A DNA stretch of 64,000 bases from Thiocystis minor (GTDB taxonomy: Bacteria > Pseudomonadota > Gammaproteobacteria > Chromatiales > Chromatiaceae). Numbering within the stretch: position 1 is the stretch's first letter; each line of letters begins with the position of its first letter. The stretch is from positions 18,457-82,456 of the forward strand of contig NZ_NHSQ01000110.1 in the NCBI RefSeq assembly GCF_016653465.1, given 5' to 3'. Positions 39,350 through 48,944 of this stretch are shown piece after piece. The position numbers were made by a program, and so were the translations under genes. The notes beneath the pieces were generated by a model. It saw only the letters and a program-made list of their open reading frames with translations, did not search any database and was not told the origin of the DNA.

Positions 39350-40531
39350 TCATCTTGTATCAGTATCACTACAGCACACGGGCGTAGATCTGCCAGCGGC
39401 AACGCGCCTGAGTAGATCAGCTATTGCTGTTACCATTTGATCCTCACGAAACTGACTGACGACGAGCTTTCGTCCATTTTTACCCATCTCCTGTAAAAAA
39501 GACTGATCAAACGCGAGAGCGTTAATTTTGCTGGCTAGATTTTCAATATCTCCTAACCGAAATAAGCTTCCTGTTTTTCCCTCGATGACCGCCTCAGACA
39601 TTCCTCCTATATTAGATGCTAATACAGGAGTCTCCATGGCAAGTGCCTCCAGCATAGCCATGGAAAAAGTCTCTACAGCAGTAGAAGGCAATATCAATAA
39701 ATCGGTGCCGGCCAATACAGGTCGCACATCGGTTATTTCACCCATAAAACGAAATTGATCTCCGATGCCATAGGCATGTACTTGATCTTGGATTTTGTCT
39801 CTAGTTTGTCCATCGCCGGCAAAAACAATAAAGATATTCGTATTCCCGATTAATGCATAGGCATCGACAAGAAGGTGCTGACCCTTTTCGGGGCGAAAAC
39901 CGGCTATACAAGTGAGGACAGTTGCATAAGAGGGAATCCCATACCTTTGTCTGAATAATCGTCCGTCATCAGTGAATGCATTAGGTTCGAAACAATCAGT
40001 GTCGACACCATTGTAAATTACATCAGAGATACTCTCTAAAAAATGATATCTTTCACGCCAATATTCCATTTGCTGCTTACAAACGAATACTATTGAGTCA
40101 CACCGACGAAGTATCCATTGATAAACAATCCTATTTTGCAACTCCTCTTTTAAACCACGACTGATAGTTGTATGTATTGCAACAATTACTGGGGGCTTAC
40201 GTACTGAAAGCTTGCTCGCCAGCCACCCCCAAAAAGCAGAAAATGGTGAACTGCAATGTAGAACATCAATGTTTTCGACATTGATAACACGCGATATCAT
40301 TAAGACGAGATTCCAATCAAACCACCTCCGAGTACGCAAGACATGATGAAATCTCACATAATCCCGATTTAGCCGGTCTATCAGATCTAATTCCTTTTCA
40401 AAAACCAAGAGATGCTTCTCGAATTGGTTTACATCGAGTCGGTTAACAAGATTAACGACCTGAGTTTCTGCACCGGCACGACGTAGAGATGGCACGATAA
40501 AAAGAACTTTAATCGGCATCTGCGAGGTCAT
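39350..40531 (-). CDS. Glycosyltransferase family 4 (GT-B)
   Basis: A 393-residue GT-B enzyme of the exopolysaccharide locus. The N-terminal VLFIVPSLRRAGAETQVVNL (Gly/Glu substrate region) and the C-terminal donor-site motif ETFSMAMLEALAMETPVLAS (EX7E) with NIGGMSE are visible. Start at 40531; a second ATG at 40519 would shorten it by four residues. Convergent with the ATPase-OmpA gene, 51 bp apart. Sugar specificity cannot be inferred. Confidence 0.9.
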   Translation of the reverse strand: MTSQMPIKVLFIVPSLRRAGAETQVVNLVNRLDVNQFEKHLLVFEKELDLIDRLNRDYVRFHHVLRTRRWFDWNLVLMISRVINVENIDVLHCSSPFSAFWGWLASKLSVRKPPVIVAIHTTISRGLKEELQNRIVYQWILRRCDSIVFVCKQQMEYWRERYHFLESISDVIYNGVDTDCFEPNAFTDDGRLFRQRYGIPSYATVLTCIAGFRPEKGQHLLVDAYALIGNTNIFIVFAGDGQTRDKIQDQVHAYGIGDQFRFMGEITDVRPVLAGTDLLILPSTAVETFSMAMLEALAMETPVLASNIGGMSEAVIEGKTGSLFRLGDIENLASKINALAFDQSFLQEMGKNGRKLVVSQFREDQMVTAIADLLRRVAAGRSTPVCCSDTDTR

Positions 40532-40564
40532 TTTAATATCTAATGGAATTAATTTTGATTAAAC

Positions 40565-41929
40565 TTAATGAGTGATTAATTCAGGGATATGATCGTTAGT
40601 CTCGCTAGGCACCAAAAAATTCTTACTCGCCAACGCAACAAGCGCGCCCCAAATCATAAAGATGAAATGTTGATACTCAGTCGACTCCGACCTAAGAAAC
40701 TCGACCTTAATTTGATCGATTAGAAATACAGTCATCACGATAATCGCAAGTCTAGCGAAACCGTCCTCAACTAGACTACCCCTAGGGGTTCTACTCATCC
40801 CCTCGTGGAAACTCCAGGCGATACGCATTAAAAAAGCCAAGTATGCGATTAATCCAATAAAGCCTAGCGTATAGGCGAGGAAAAGATAAAGATTGTGAGG
40901 CCACATGACAGGCTTAGGTGCACCTGGTTGTAAGTAGGTTTTATCCGAGAGTTTTAATTGTGGTCCATGACCAACAATAGGCTTTTTCTGTATATTTTCT
41001 AAAGTTTGTGGCCATGCTTTACTTCGCGAATCTGGAACGCCTTCCTCAATTTTCGTTTGCGCCAAGCGATCAAACAACTTATTAAAATCGGTATAATTAA
41101 TGATTACAATAGATGAAAGAGCAAACGCAACCCCGGCTCCACCAAGACTTAAAAGCACACCACGACCGCCCATCTCTTTCCGAAACAAGAAAAGAAACAA
41201 TATACTACCGCAAACTAAAGTAAATATACCCCCTCTATTACCAGTCGCGATCATCATTGAAAAATTTCCCATGATCATAAAAAATAACATCAGCCTAAGA
41301 AGCGGACTGAATTTCAGCGTCCATAGCGCATACCCCGTTATAAATACCGCGATTACCATATATTCGGCAGTTAACCCAACAGTTCCAAACGGGCCACTGA
41401 GACGTCCATCTTCCCGCGCAGGGCGCAAACCTATCTCACCACTAACCAATGGAGAGTTTTCATCAAGCCCCACAACGAGTTGCGCAACGCTATAAAGCAA
41501 TACCAAGCCATTCGTAATCAGGAACAGGTATAGAAAATGTCGAACATCCATGTTTTTCCGAAAATAATTATACACAATATAAAAAATCAAAAAATCCGAT
41601 CCTATTAAAAAAAGATAAAACAAATGATCTTTTAATGTTATCGACGATACCTGACTAAGTGAAAGCGCATACGCAAAAAATATAAATCCGACATATCCTA
41701 TGAATGGAAATTCTCGAAACTGATTACGCAAAACCCAGACAAACGCTACCAAATAAATCAAATAAATTGTAAGCGAACCATACCTTGAACCAATAATCTG
41801 GAATGGTATGATTAATATCAATGTAACGACTACAAACTTGGCAGGCAAAAAATAAATAAATATAAAAGACAATACAGCAATGACCGCTGCTGCATTCATT
41901 TGAATCCACTGCGCAGAAGACAGATCCAT
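40565..41929 (-). CDS. O-antigen ligase / EPS polymerase family (Wzy-C) membrane protein
   Basis: A 454-residue protein with about 10-12 membrane helices. The large periplasmic loop has GHGPQLKLS and the characteristic WPHNLYLFLAYTLGFIGL (PHN motif) of the Wzy_C/WaaL family. It probably polymerises or transfers the repeat unit of the polysaccharide. It lies between the glycosyltransferase (33 bp) and the kinase (44 bp) in one minus-strand unit. Strongly AT-biased codon use. Confidence 0.88.
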   Translation of the reverse strand: MDLSSAQWIQMNAAAVIAVLSFIFIYFLPAKFVVVTLILIIPFQIIGSRYGSLTIYLIYLVAFVWVLRNQFREFPFIGYVGFIFFAYALSLSQVSSITLKDHLFYLFLIGSDFLIFYIVYNYFRKNMDVRHFLYLFLITNGLVLLYSVAQLVVGLDENSPLVSGEIGLRPAREDGRLSGPFGTVGLTAEYMVIAVFITGYALWTLKFSPLLRLMLFFMIMGNFSMMIATGNRGGIFTLVCGSILFLFLFRKEMGGRGVLLSLGGAGVAFALSSIVIINYTDFNKLFDRLAQTKIEEGVPDSRSKAWPQTLENIQKKPIVGHGPQLKLSDKTYLQPGAPKPVMWPHNLYLFLAYTLGFIGLIAYLAFLMRIAWSFHEGMSRTPRGSLVEDGFARLAIIVMTVFLIDQIKVEFLRSESTEYQHFIFMIWGALVALASKNFLVPSETNDHIPELITH

Positions 41930-41973
41930 GCTTTTATTTTTTGAGATTCGGAAATCAGCGTAGCGATAGAGAA

Positions 41974-42792
41974 TTAGTAGTCATAACAAATTCCCCCTTC
42001 ATTCGACTTCGTAAGCACGGTTCCGAGTATCGGTTTATCCTTGAGCATCTCGTATGTTCTACGTATATCTTCTGCTGTCGTTCGACCTTCCTCAATAACG
42101 AGGAGCACTGTGTCCCAGTATTGCGAAAAAGCAACAACATCATCAACCGGAAGTACTGGCGGCATATCAAGAACCAGAATCCCCTCGGCATACCTTCGCC
42201 TGAGATCGCTCATCAAATTCAGCATCTTTGGAAGTAATAGCGCTTCGGAAGAATGCGAAAAAGCTTCTCGACCTGGAAGAACCAATAAGCCTTCAATATT
42301 AGGACTGAAGATAATATCTGTTATTGGCACATCACCGACCAGATAATCGCTAATACCCGGAATAGGGTCATCAGTGAAACACGTCCGAATCGATGGATGT
42401 CGCAGATCCAAATCCACTAATAACACAGACTGGTGCGCTTGTCTGGCGAGATTGATTGCCAAATTGATTGCCGTTACAGTCTTTCCGTTGCCTGAATTAG
42501 GACTCGTCACCAGCAAGGTTGACCAGCCGCTAGTCTTCATTTTTTGCAAAACCTGAGTGCGCAACATTTTAAAGGCACCTTCCACATTGCCATTCCCCCC
42601 ACCCTCAAGGAATATGCGGTGGGCTTCAAGCCGAGCGCTTTCGACTGCAATATTCTTATGCTTCAATAATGATGAATTGATAGAACCGGTATTCGGCTCT
42701 ATCATGGTCGCAGGTTGGCTCTTCGAGCTATATGGTTCAAGCGAAAAACGGGCTTCGCGCGCTTTTTCCAGTGCTTTCTTTATACGATCCAT
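41974..42792 (-). CDS. Tyrosine autokinase-like ATPase (CpsD/CapB, XrtA-associated type)
   Basis: A 272-residue BY-kinase-like P-loop ATPase that pairs with the chain-length protein encoded 44 bp upstream. Walker A TSPNSGNGKTVTA (GNGKT in place of the usual EGKT), Walker A' LLVDLDLRHPS and Walker B ILVLDMPPVLP are present. The C-terminal Tyr cluster, the usual autophosphorylation site, is reduced to CYDY. It probably controls polysaccharide length and export. Confidence 0.88.
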   Translation of the reverse strand: MDRIKKALEKAREARFSLEPYSSKSQPATMIEPNTGSINSSLLKHKNIAVESARLEAHRIFLEGGGNGNVEGAFKMLRTQVLQKMKTSGWSTLLVTSPNSGNGKTVTAINLAINLARQAHQSVLLVDLDLRHPSIRTCFTDDPIPGISDYLVGDVPITDIIFSPNIEGLLVLPGREAFSHSSEALLLPKMLNLMSDLRRRYAEGILVLDMPPVLPVDDVVAFSQYWDTVLLVIEEGRTTAEDIRRTYEMLKDKPILGTVLTKSNEGGICYDY

Positions 42793-42836
42793 GAATACAA
42801 ACCCTAGTTATGAAATGGATAATATTTTTTATCAGG

Positions 42837-44429
42837 CTACCACAGGGGAAATAGAAATATATGCATAAATAGCAATCCTAGAATCGCGGTGCCAGCCAGA
42901 ACAATAATGAATTGCTTGCGTTTCTGACCATGATGCTCACGATCCGCGGCCGTCTCAATAAAAGGAATGACTGCAAGAGGCGCAGTACCAGTAAGAGTTT
43001 CTAATCGACGGCTTCCGTAAATTCCTTTATCAAATGCTTCACGTAGTGTCATATTTCCGATCCCTGCCCCAAAAGCCAAAACCATGCCAAGAAAGATCAT
43101 TGCAGGCCGATTTGGCTTGAAAGGTTCACTCGAAACAACAGGTGCTTCAATCAGCGTAAATCGCTCCCCCTTACTTTCTGTTTCCAATGCTTCAGCGAGT
43201 TTTGCCTCGCTTAATTTTGTTTTAATATCTCGATATCTAGCCAAGGCAGACTCATAATCGCGCGTTATTGAAAGATATTCTCGTTCAATCGATGGCGATG
43301 CAGCTATTCTTCTTTCATACAAGGCAATTTGTTCGAGCAACTCAGCACGTGTTTTTTTTCGTGAGTTAAGCTCTGCCTCGTTCGCCGTGAGTCTCGTTCG
43401 AATCTGTATATAAATTGGATTGTCTGCATCTTTGATCAAAGCTGATCCTAATGAGCCGGCATCGTCACGTGAGCCATTTGAACGCAGCACATCCTGCCGC
43501 AGCGCGCGAATTTCACGGTCTAATTTTTTTAAATCTGGATGTTCCGCGGAATACCGCGAGGAAAGTGCAAGATATTTTGACTCTAGCGCAGCTAGCTGTT
43601 CACTTGCTGTCAAGATACGTTCGCCGCTTGCCGAGACTTGTCTGCTGTATGGATCCGTTCGAGCCAATTCTCCTTGCAGAAGAATAGAACTCTCCGTCAA
43701 TGAAACGATCGATTGCTCTACTTCACGAAGTCTTTCTTTGGTTCGCTGCAAAGACTCCTGGTTGAAATCCATCATCTCAGGGAGACTATCTCCAGAATTC
43801 GCTTTAAATGCAGCCAACTTCTCTTCAAGATTTCCAATCTCATCGGCCAGTCTTGTAGCTTCCTGCTGAACGAAAAGTTTTGCGTCTTGAGTAACCTTCT
43901 GACGGATCTTCTGATTTTCCTCAAGGTAAAGGGCAATAAGATCGGAAGCAACAGACTGTGCAATCTGAGGGGACTCGGCATCAAACGAAATAGTAAAAGC
44001 GATCGTTGCTTCTGCTGCACGACCAGTTCGAGAATCGACGACTTTCGAACTAATAAGCTCCATGTTGACTGCGTTTTTCATGAGCGTTAATGCCGCAGAG
44101 TCCCCCTGTTCCCGGCGTACTTGCTCATAAAGTTTATGCTTATCCATAATCTGGATCAGGTTTGATCCCGTCATTACGCGTTGCTGTACTAAGGAGATTC
44201 GATTGTCCGCGTAACTGGTGATGTTCGAGCTGACCAGATCAGTCGGGATTTCCTGCTGCTCAATTAATATTTTACCTGTTGATCGATAAACAGGAGGCAG
44301 GGTGTATGCAAACCCAACGCTAAAAACCAAGAATAAAAAAAAGGGAATAAAAAAATACCACTTGCGTCGCTTAAGCATTGCAAATATTTCACTGCGGGAC
44401 TTTGATTGCTCGTCCATTACATGCACCAT
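42837..44429 (-). CDS. Polysaccharide chain-length determinant (Wzz / PCP family)
   Basis: A 530-residue inner-membrane co-polymerase. Helix 1 (WYFFIPFFLFLVFSVGFAYT) is followed by a long periplasmic coiled-coil region (roughly residues 170-400) and the Pro-rich entry to a second helix (PFKPNRPAMIFLGMVLAFGA). A third hydrophobic stretch ends the protein (AGTAILGLLFMHIFLFPLW). Size and order match the XrtA-type chain-length determinant. It lacks a fused kinase, which is supplied by the next gene. Start at 44429 or 44417; the latter (MDEQSKSRSE) has a GGTG just upstream. Confidence 0.88.
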   Translation of the reverse strand: MVHVMDEQSKSRSEIFAMLKRRKWYFFIPFFLFLVFSVGFAYTLPPVYRSTGKILIEQQEIPTDLVSSNITSYADNRISLVQQRVMTGSNLIQIMDKHKLYEQVRREQGDSAALTLMKNAVNMELISSKVVDSRTGRAAEATIAFTISFDAESPQIAQSVASDLIALYLEENQKIRQKVTQDAKLFVQQEATRLADEIGNLEEKLAAFKANSGDSLPEMMDFNQESLQRTKERLREVEQSIVSLTESSILLQGELARTDPYSRQVSASGERILTASEQLAALESKYLALSSRYSAEHPDLKKLDREIRALRQDVLRSNGSRDDAGSLGSALIKDADNPIYIQIRTRLTANEAELNSRKKTRAELLEQIALYERRIAASPSIEREYLSITRDYESALARYRDIKTKLSEAKLAEALETESKGERFTLIEAPVVSSEPFKPNRPAMIFLGMVLAFGAGIGNMTLREAFDKGIYGSRRLETLTGTAPLAVIPFIETAADREHHGQKRKQFIIVLAGTAILGLLFMHIFLFPLW

Positions 44430-44518
44430 TTAGTTTATATTTTCAACTGTATCCAACACTATCGATTAGTGATAGAGGGACACAAGGGAAAAGTCTCATA
44501 CAAGAATGGCGGTTTGGA

Positions 44519-45742
44519 TTATTTTCGTCCCCAATCATACCCGTAGCCGAAATACACTGCATTCGAATCCGCAATTCCATTCACGACATCGCGATCCTGC
44601 CAGCGATATTGATAGCTTAAATCCAACCAGGATGATTCACTTAACTTCCATCGTAATGCTGGAGACAAAAATAAATAATCTCGATTGTTTACATTGACTT
44701 CACCGCCTGGATTCCTGTTACGAACACCTCGCGCGGTGAGACTTGAGGTAAGTCGCTCGGTAATCGGGCTGGAGACGCTTACTGTAGCCCTCGTTGTATC
44801 TAACAACGAACCTCGACCACTTGGTAACAGGGATCGTTCCACAGAGACCCGAAGTGATCCACCACGTTCGTAGCGCCGATCAAGGTCGACCTGAAGCAGC
44901 GGACCACTACTGCTCTCATCTTCAGTACCGCTTTGTCCTGTTCCATTACTTCTTATTTCGGCGAAACGTGCACCTCCAAGTGCACTCAGCATTGTGCGCT
45001 CTGATAATTGGAATCGGATACCTGCTTGGATTCCATAGCTATCAGAACTTTCGCTTACCTCTTCCGATTCATATTTCTCATAGCTCATTTGGCCAAGTAA
45101 ATGACTCCGTTCGCTCAGATCATACTCTGTGTTGAGACCAAGTCGTGAATTTTGGAAATTCGAGAGCAGTATGTTCTCAGCATCCTCGTAGGAGACATCC
45201 TGGAACGTATAGATTGCATCTACCCTTGCGCGCTCAGAAAGGTCGTACCCCAATGAAGGTGTGACTTCGATACTGCTACGCCGCTTATTCGCTTGCACTA
45301 AGCCGGTGGTATCTGCCTCATCTTCGCTTGTCAGCGTAGAGTCATAGCGAAATCTGGATCCCAAACCGAACCTCACTCGACTCATACGGTAACCATAGAC
45401 AAGATCGAGCGCACCATCCGTTGTGTTAAGCTCACTGCTCCCGTCGTAATACCTTGAATCAACCGTTGCTCTTAATTCTAGGTTGCTCTTCTCGGTTCGT
45501 TTTGCTAAAGATCCATAGATCACAGCTAATCCACCAAGTGAAGCCTCTGGATCATCCACGCTTAGGCGGACATTATCATCGTAGAATAGATTCAGACGAG
45601 CGCCAGGCTCAAATGTCCAAGGATGTTGAAGGATGTCGTCGCTGATAGCGGGGGAATTGACCGCCATCACACCAAGCACCAAAAAGGCTGAGGCGCCTGG
45701 ATGAGACCGGATAAAGGCATTCTTTGTAGAATTCATGTCCAT
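44519..45742 (-). CDS. Outer-membrane beta-barrel protein of the EPS locus
   Basis: A 407-residue protein with a signal peptide (GASAFLVLGVMAVNSPAISD). About twenty alternating beta-strands with aromatic girdle residues follow (for example LELRATVDSRYYDG, DYLFLSPALRWKLSESSW), ending in a C-terminal aromatic/charged strand. It resembles the XrtA/PEP-CTERM-associated outer-membrane protein group. It is encoded 6 bp after the export protein, so it may assist passage of the polysaccharide through the outer membrane (inference). Confidence 0.82.
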   Translation of the reverse strand: MDMNSTKNAFIRSHPGASAFLVLGVMAVNSPAISDDILQHPWTFEPGARLNLFYDDNVRLSVDDPEASLGGLAVIYGSLAKRTEKSNLELRATVDSRYYDGSSELNTTDGALDLVYGYRMSRVRFGLGSRFRYDSTLTSEDEADTTGLVQANKRRSSIEVTPSLGYDLSERARVDAIYTFQDVSYEDAENILLSNFQNSRLGLNTEYDLSERSHLLGQMSYEKYESEEVSESSDSYGIQAGIRFQLSERTMLSALGGARFAEIRSNGTGQSGTEDESSSGPLLQVDLDRRYERGGSLRVSVERSLLPSGRGSLLDTTRATVSVSSPITERLTSSLTARGVRNRNPGGEVNVNNRDYLFLSPALRWKLSESSWLDLSYQYRWQDRDVVNGIADSNAVYFGYGYDWGRK

Positions 45743-45748
45743 TGCAAA

Positions 45749-46354
45749 TTAAGGCACAACGACAACATCACCGGGTTGGAGCCTGATATTTTGTGACAGC
45801 CCTTCGCCACGAATAGCCTGCTTGTAATCGAAAGGAAATGACTGCTCCTTACCATCGATTTGCCGTAGAATTCTAATCTTTTTTTCTTTCGCGAATGGCG
45901 ATAACCCACCTGCGATGGAGATTGCCTGCATCACAGTTAAATCACGCGAAATAATTGGGAAATCGCCTGGCTTATTGACGCGCCCAACCACATAGACACG
46001 ATTTCCCGGAATCTCCTGAAGCGTGACCGTGACGACAGGATCTGGTATATATCGCGTCAACTTAGACTTAAGGCTTTTCCCTAACTCATCGACGGTCAAA
46101 CCTTCAGCCTTCAAATCGCCAGCAAGGGGAAACGATATCCCTCCATCCGGCCGTACAAGCACCAATTGCTCAAGGCCAGGTTCCTGCCAAACCGATACAT
46201 TAACGATATCGCCGGCGCGAAGTTTGTATCCGGCATCGACAGCGCTTACTTCCGCAGCTTGCAGATCTGTTATTGCCATGCCTGTTAGCATGGCCAAAAA
46301 GGCAAACCTGATTCCCGTTTTCTTATAAGTGGCTAACACAGATACCCCCCGCAA
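45749..46354 (-). CDS. Polysaccharide export protein (Poly_export + SLBB)
   Basis: A 201-residue exported protein. The signal segment FAFLAMLTGMAITDLQAA is followed by the Poly_export domain (YKLRAGDIVNVSVWQEPGLE, VRPDGGISFPLAGDL) and one SLBB domain (VYVVGRVNKPGDFPI, LSPFAKEKKIRIL, LQPGDVVVVP). No lipobox Cys is visible, unlike classical Wza; the short length fits the XrtA-type export protein. First gene of the unit that continues with the barrel, Wzz, kinase, Wzy and glycosyltransferase genes. The 148-bp upstream gap is AT-rich and should hold the promoter. Confidence 0.88.
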   Translation of the reverse strand: MRGVSVLATYKKTGIRFAFLAMLTGMAITDLQAAEVSAVDAGYKLRAGDIVNVSVWQEPGLEQLVLVRPDGGISFPLAGDLKAEGLTVDELGKSLKSKLTRYIPDPVVTVTLQEIPGNRVYVVGRVNKPGDFPIISRDLTVMQAISIAGGLSPFAKEKKIRILRQIDGKEQSFPFDYKQAIRGEGLSQNIRLQPGDVVVVP

Positions 46355-46502
46355 TTCCTGAGTTTTTGCTTTGATGCGCTTGCATGCAAGTTAGATGATT
46401 TGCTTGCCCGCACGATAAAACGCATTGACCGACATTCCTTCTGAAGCACAAAATATTTGCGTTCAGTTAGGCCATTTATAGTTCTAAAAATCTTTAAAAC
46501 AG

Positions 46503-47675
46503 TCAACTCCTGTTCTTTGTAGATTCAAGATAGCGCAGATATAGCGGTTTGACTCTCTGTTTTAGCCTCTCTATGAGAAAGGCAACCCCGCCCTTCACTG
46601 TTGGCTTGTACAGATAGTGATCAAATACGGCCTGTTTAGAGGGATCCCAGTCATCGTTCCAGCGAGCCCCGGTTACAAAACTGATTCGTCTTATCGTAGG
46701 ATGCCCAGAATATTCGCGCAAGGCCCAATCCAGCAGCAGAACTCCAGGGCTTTGCGCACTAAAAGTACTATCATAGCCAATTTTTAATAGATTGTAAGTG
46801 GTGCCAGAAATAATCGCGAACTGGGCAGCAATGGGCCTCCCATTGAGAGTCAAGACATCAATCGCACATTGACCTGTCACCCCGAACCTAGCGAGTAACT
46901 CTTCGTAAAATCTTCGTCGCTCATCGTCATATCGAAGCGCGGTTCCAGCATGGCCTTTCCAGCTTGAAGCTTCTATATTTACAAAGTCGTCAAATGCGGA
47001 TTTCAAATCTGCGAGGTTGCGAGCAGATGTGAATTTGACAGTGCCTAATTGCTGCAGATTTTTTAATTTTCTTCGGTTGTTACGTCGGTACTTCGCCGTA
47101 AGACCGGAAGTTGATTCATCGTAGCTATTTTTACATCGAATATATTTACTGTCATGATGGTAAACACTAACGCACCATGCAGGACTGCGAAAATGCATTG
47201 AATATGCGATCGCACTGTCTTCCGCCACGTTTTGCAGGAGCATGAGATCGAAGGATCTCGGGCTAGTCGCTCGCAGGAAATCAGTAACCAAATCCAATAA
47301 AACCTGATTCTGCGGCTTCTGAGCAAATACAAAATCACTTAACCCCATATCGTTATTCGACCAGAATACGCGCCAAACGCCCAGATTCAGACCGAACCTT
47401 TTTTGCTTCAAATACTCGAGGGGGAAAACGCCAACTGGTGCATTTTTATTTGTGATTAATATGGCGACAAAATTTTCCGACGCACTTGGATCGCTCTTGA
47501 GGAATGAGCCTAACCAATCTGGCGACTGAATAAAGGACGCATCATCGATGCCAGCCACAATTTCACGCCACGCATCAAACAGGGAAGCAAGATCGTCCGT
47601 ACCTTTGTAAAGGGTGAGTTTGTAGTCAGTCTGCGAAGAGGGGCTGATGCCCAGGACAAACATAGGTTTTGACAA
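46503..47675 (-). CDS. FemAB/GNAT-like acyltransferase (Acetyltransf_6 type)
   Basis: A 390-residue cytoplasmic protein. Residues about 190-340 show the BcsL/CelD/FemAB pattern: KYRRNNRRKLKNLQQLG, then YEELLARFGVTGQCAIDVL, LNGRPIAAQFAIISGTTYNL and SPGVLLLDWALREY. Such enzymes acylate sugars or nucleotide-sugar intermediates, and XrtA-type EPS loci often encode one. It probably modifies the polysaccharide made by this cluster. Confidence 0.8.
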   Translation of the reverse strand: MSKPMFVLGISPSSQTDYKLTLYKGTDDLASLFDAWREIVAGIDDASFIQSPDWLGSFLKSDPSASENFVAILITNKNAPVGVFPLEYLKQKRFGLNLGVWRVFWSNNDMGLSDFVFAQKPQNQVLLDLVTDFLRATSPRSFDLMLLQNVAEDSAIAYSMHFRSPAWCVSVYHHDSKYIRCKNSYDESTSGLTAKYRRNNRRKLKNLQQLGTVKFTSARNLADLKSAFDDFVNIEASSWKGHAGTALRYDDERRRFYEELLARFGVTGQCAIDVLTLNGRPIAAQFAIISGTTYNLLKIGYDSTFSAQSPGVLLLDWALREYSGHPTIRRISFVTGARWNDDWDPSKQAVFDHYLYKPTVKGGVAFLIERLKQRVKPLYLRYLESTKNRS

Positions 47676-47722
47676 TGAAGATCCCTCTACGGAAAGTAAA
47701 TTATTGAACGCTCTCTAGAGAT

Positions 47723-48721
47723 TCAAGTCGACGGACGATTATTAGGCAAGGGACTATAGGCATCGTAGTTCGTCACGCCAGTCATTTTCAGTATCTCGTC
47801 GACTTCACGCAAATCCTGTGGAGCAATTCGATCAAGCCATTTACTGTGTAAATTTACGGGCAACGACGTGTTCCGCCAATCCGGCGACGCCTGCTGCGAC
47901 GGACTTAAAATTAATCTCCTGTCCCATTCGACATGCTGCAAATCAAAAAACCGAGTCATCCGATCCCACTCTGGAACACCTGTCTCTACAAGATGTTCAT
48001 AATAGACGACCAGGTAGCCATTATTTTCTGAATCGGAGAGCGGTAATTGGTTCTCGATACACCATATCAATGTGTGTGCCTGAGCTTTCGTAAGATCCTG
48101 ACTCAACAACTCAGTATATTGTCCATTATTTAAATGACGCAGGTTCTCATCGTTTCGATATGTGCTTAATATTCTGGACGGATCCCATGATACCCCCCCT
48201 AGACGCAGCTTCGACTCCACCACGGCACCTGGATGCCTTACGAGCAACAACACTTTCGCGTTAAACCTACTCACCAACCAGCCCAGCAATAAATTTGCCC
48301 GAATACACTTTACAATAACGTGGTTTCTTGACCGCCAAGTTCGACAAGTTCTATATTGAGCGATGGCGCGCTGCCACTCTCTAAACAACTTTTTGAACGC
48401 ATCCACTCGATCGAGCGTAGAAAGCCTAGGAAATATATCGCACGGCGGCACACGAAAATCTGTCCACAAGCTCGACAGATCTCCCGAAAAAATGCGGAGA
48501 AAAAATTCCTCCATTCCTGGGATATCGGAATCCCGAGGCACGTACTTCCAAGCATAGTGTCTCGCCGCCTTCACCGCGCCGGGATGCAGTGGCTCGAAGA
48601 TCGGCCGCAACTCATAAGTGGTTGCGAGAACGTCAAGCACCCATGTAGTACCGCTGCGACTCGACCCGGCAATCAGAAGCGGTGGACCGAAAGGAAGACT
48701 TCCATTGACAAGCTTGGACAT
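47723..48721 (-). CDS. Sulfotransferase
   Basis: A 332-residue PAPS-dependent sulfotransferase. The 5'-phosphosulfate-binding loop IAGSSRSGTTWVLDVLA (about residues 17-33) and the 3'-phosphate region VLLLVRHPGAVVESKLRLGG are both clear. No membrane anchor, so it acts in the cytoplasm. Position at the end of the EPS locus suggests it sulfates the polysaccharide or a precursor (inference). Confidence 0.88.
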   Translation of the reverse strand: MSKLVNGSLPFGPPLLIAGSSRSGTTWVLDVLATTYELRPIFEPLHPGAVKAARHYAWKYVPRDSDIPGMEEFFLRIFSGDLSSLWTDFRVPPCDIFPRLSTLDRVDAFKKLFREWQRAIAQYRTCRTWRSRNHVIVKCIRANLLLGWLVSRFNAKVLLLVRHPGAVVESKLRLGGVSWDPSRILSTYRNDENLRHLNNGQYTELLSQDLTKAQAHTLIWCIENQLPLSDSENNGYLVVYYEHLVETGVPEWDRMTRFFDLQHVEWDRRLILSPSQQASPDWRNTSLPVNLHSKWLDRIAPQDLREVDEILKMTGVTNYDAYSPLPNNRPST

Positions 48722-48728
48722 CGCAACG

Positions 48729-48884
48729 TCATCCTCTTCGGCTCACTAAAATTGACTCGTGATCTGGCCTCGGATATCCGAAAAAGTCTAGCACACTTGC
48801 ACTTTTCTTCATTGGGAGAGTCCCGATGACGTTGATGATGCTCGCGGAAATTCCGTCCGGAAGCAATGTCTCAAAATAGCCCAT
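48729..48884 (-). CDS. Possible small protein upstream of the sulfotransferase gene
   Basis: A 51-codon frame (MGYFETLLPDGISA ... SVLDFFGYPRPD) ends 7 bp before the sulfotransferase start on the same strand. An ATG at 48962 would extend it to 77 residues and overlap the divergent heme oxygenase start. I do not recognise it; it has no clear ribosome-binding site. It may be a leader peptide, a truncated gene or chance. Confidence 0.25.
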   Translation of the reverse strand: MGYFETLLPDGISASIINVIGTLPMKKSASVLDFFGYPRPDHESILVSRRG

Positions 48885-48944
48885 TAGACGATCCAGAATC
48901 GTTGAAATTCCAACTGCGTTAGCAATGAGTTTAGGGACCAGCAG

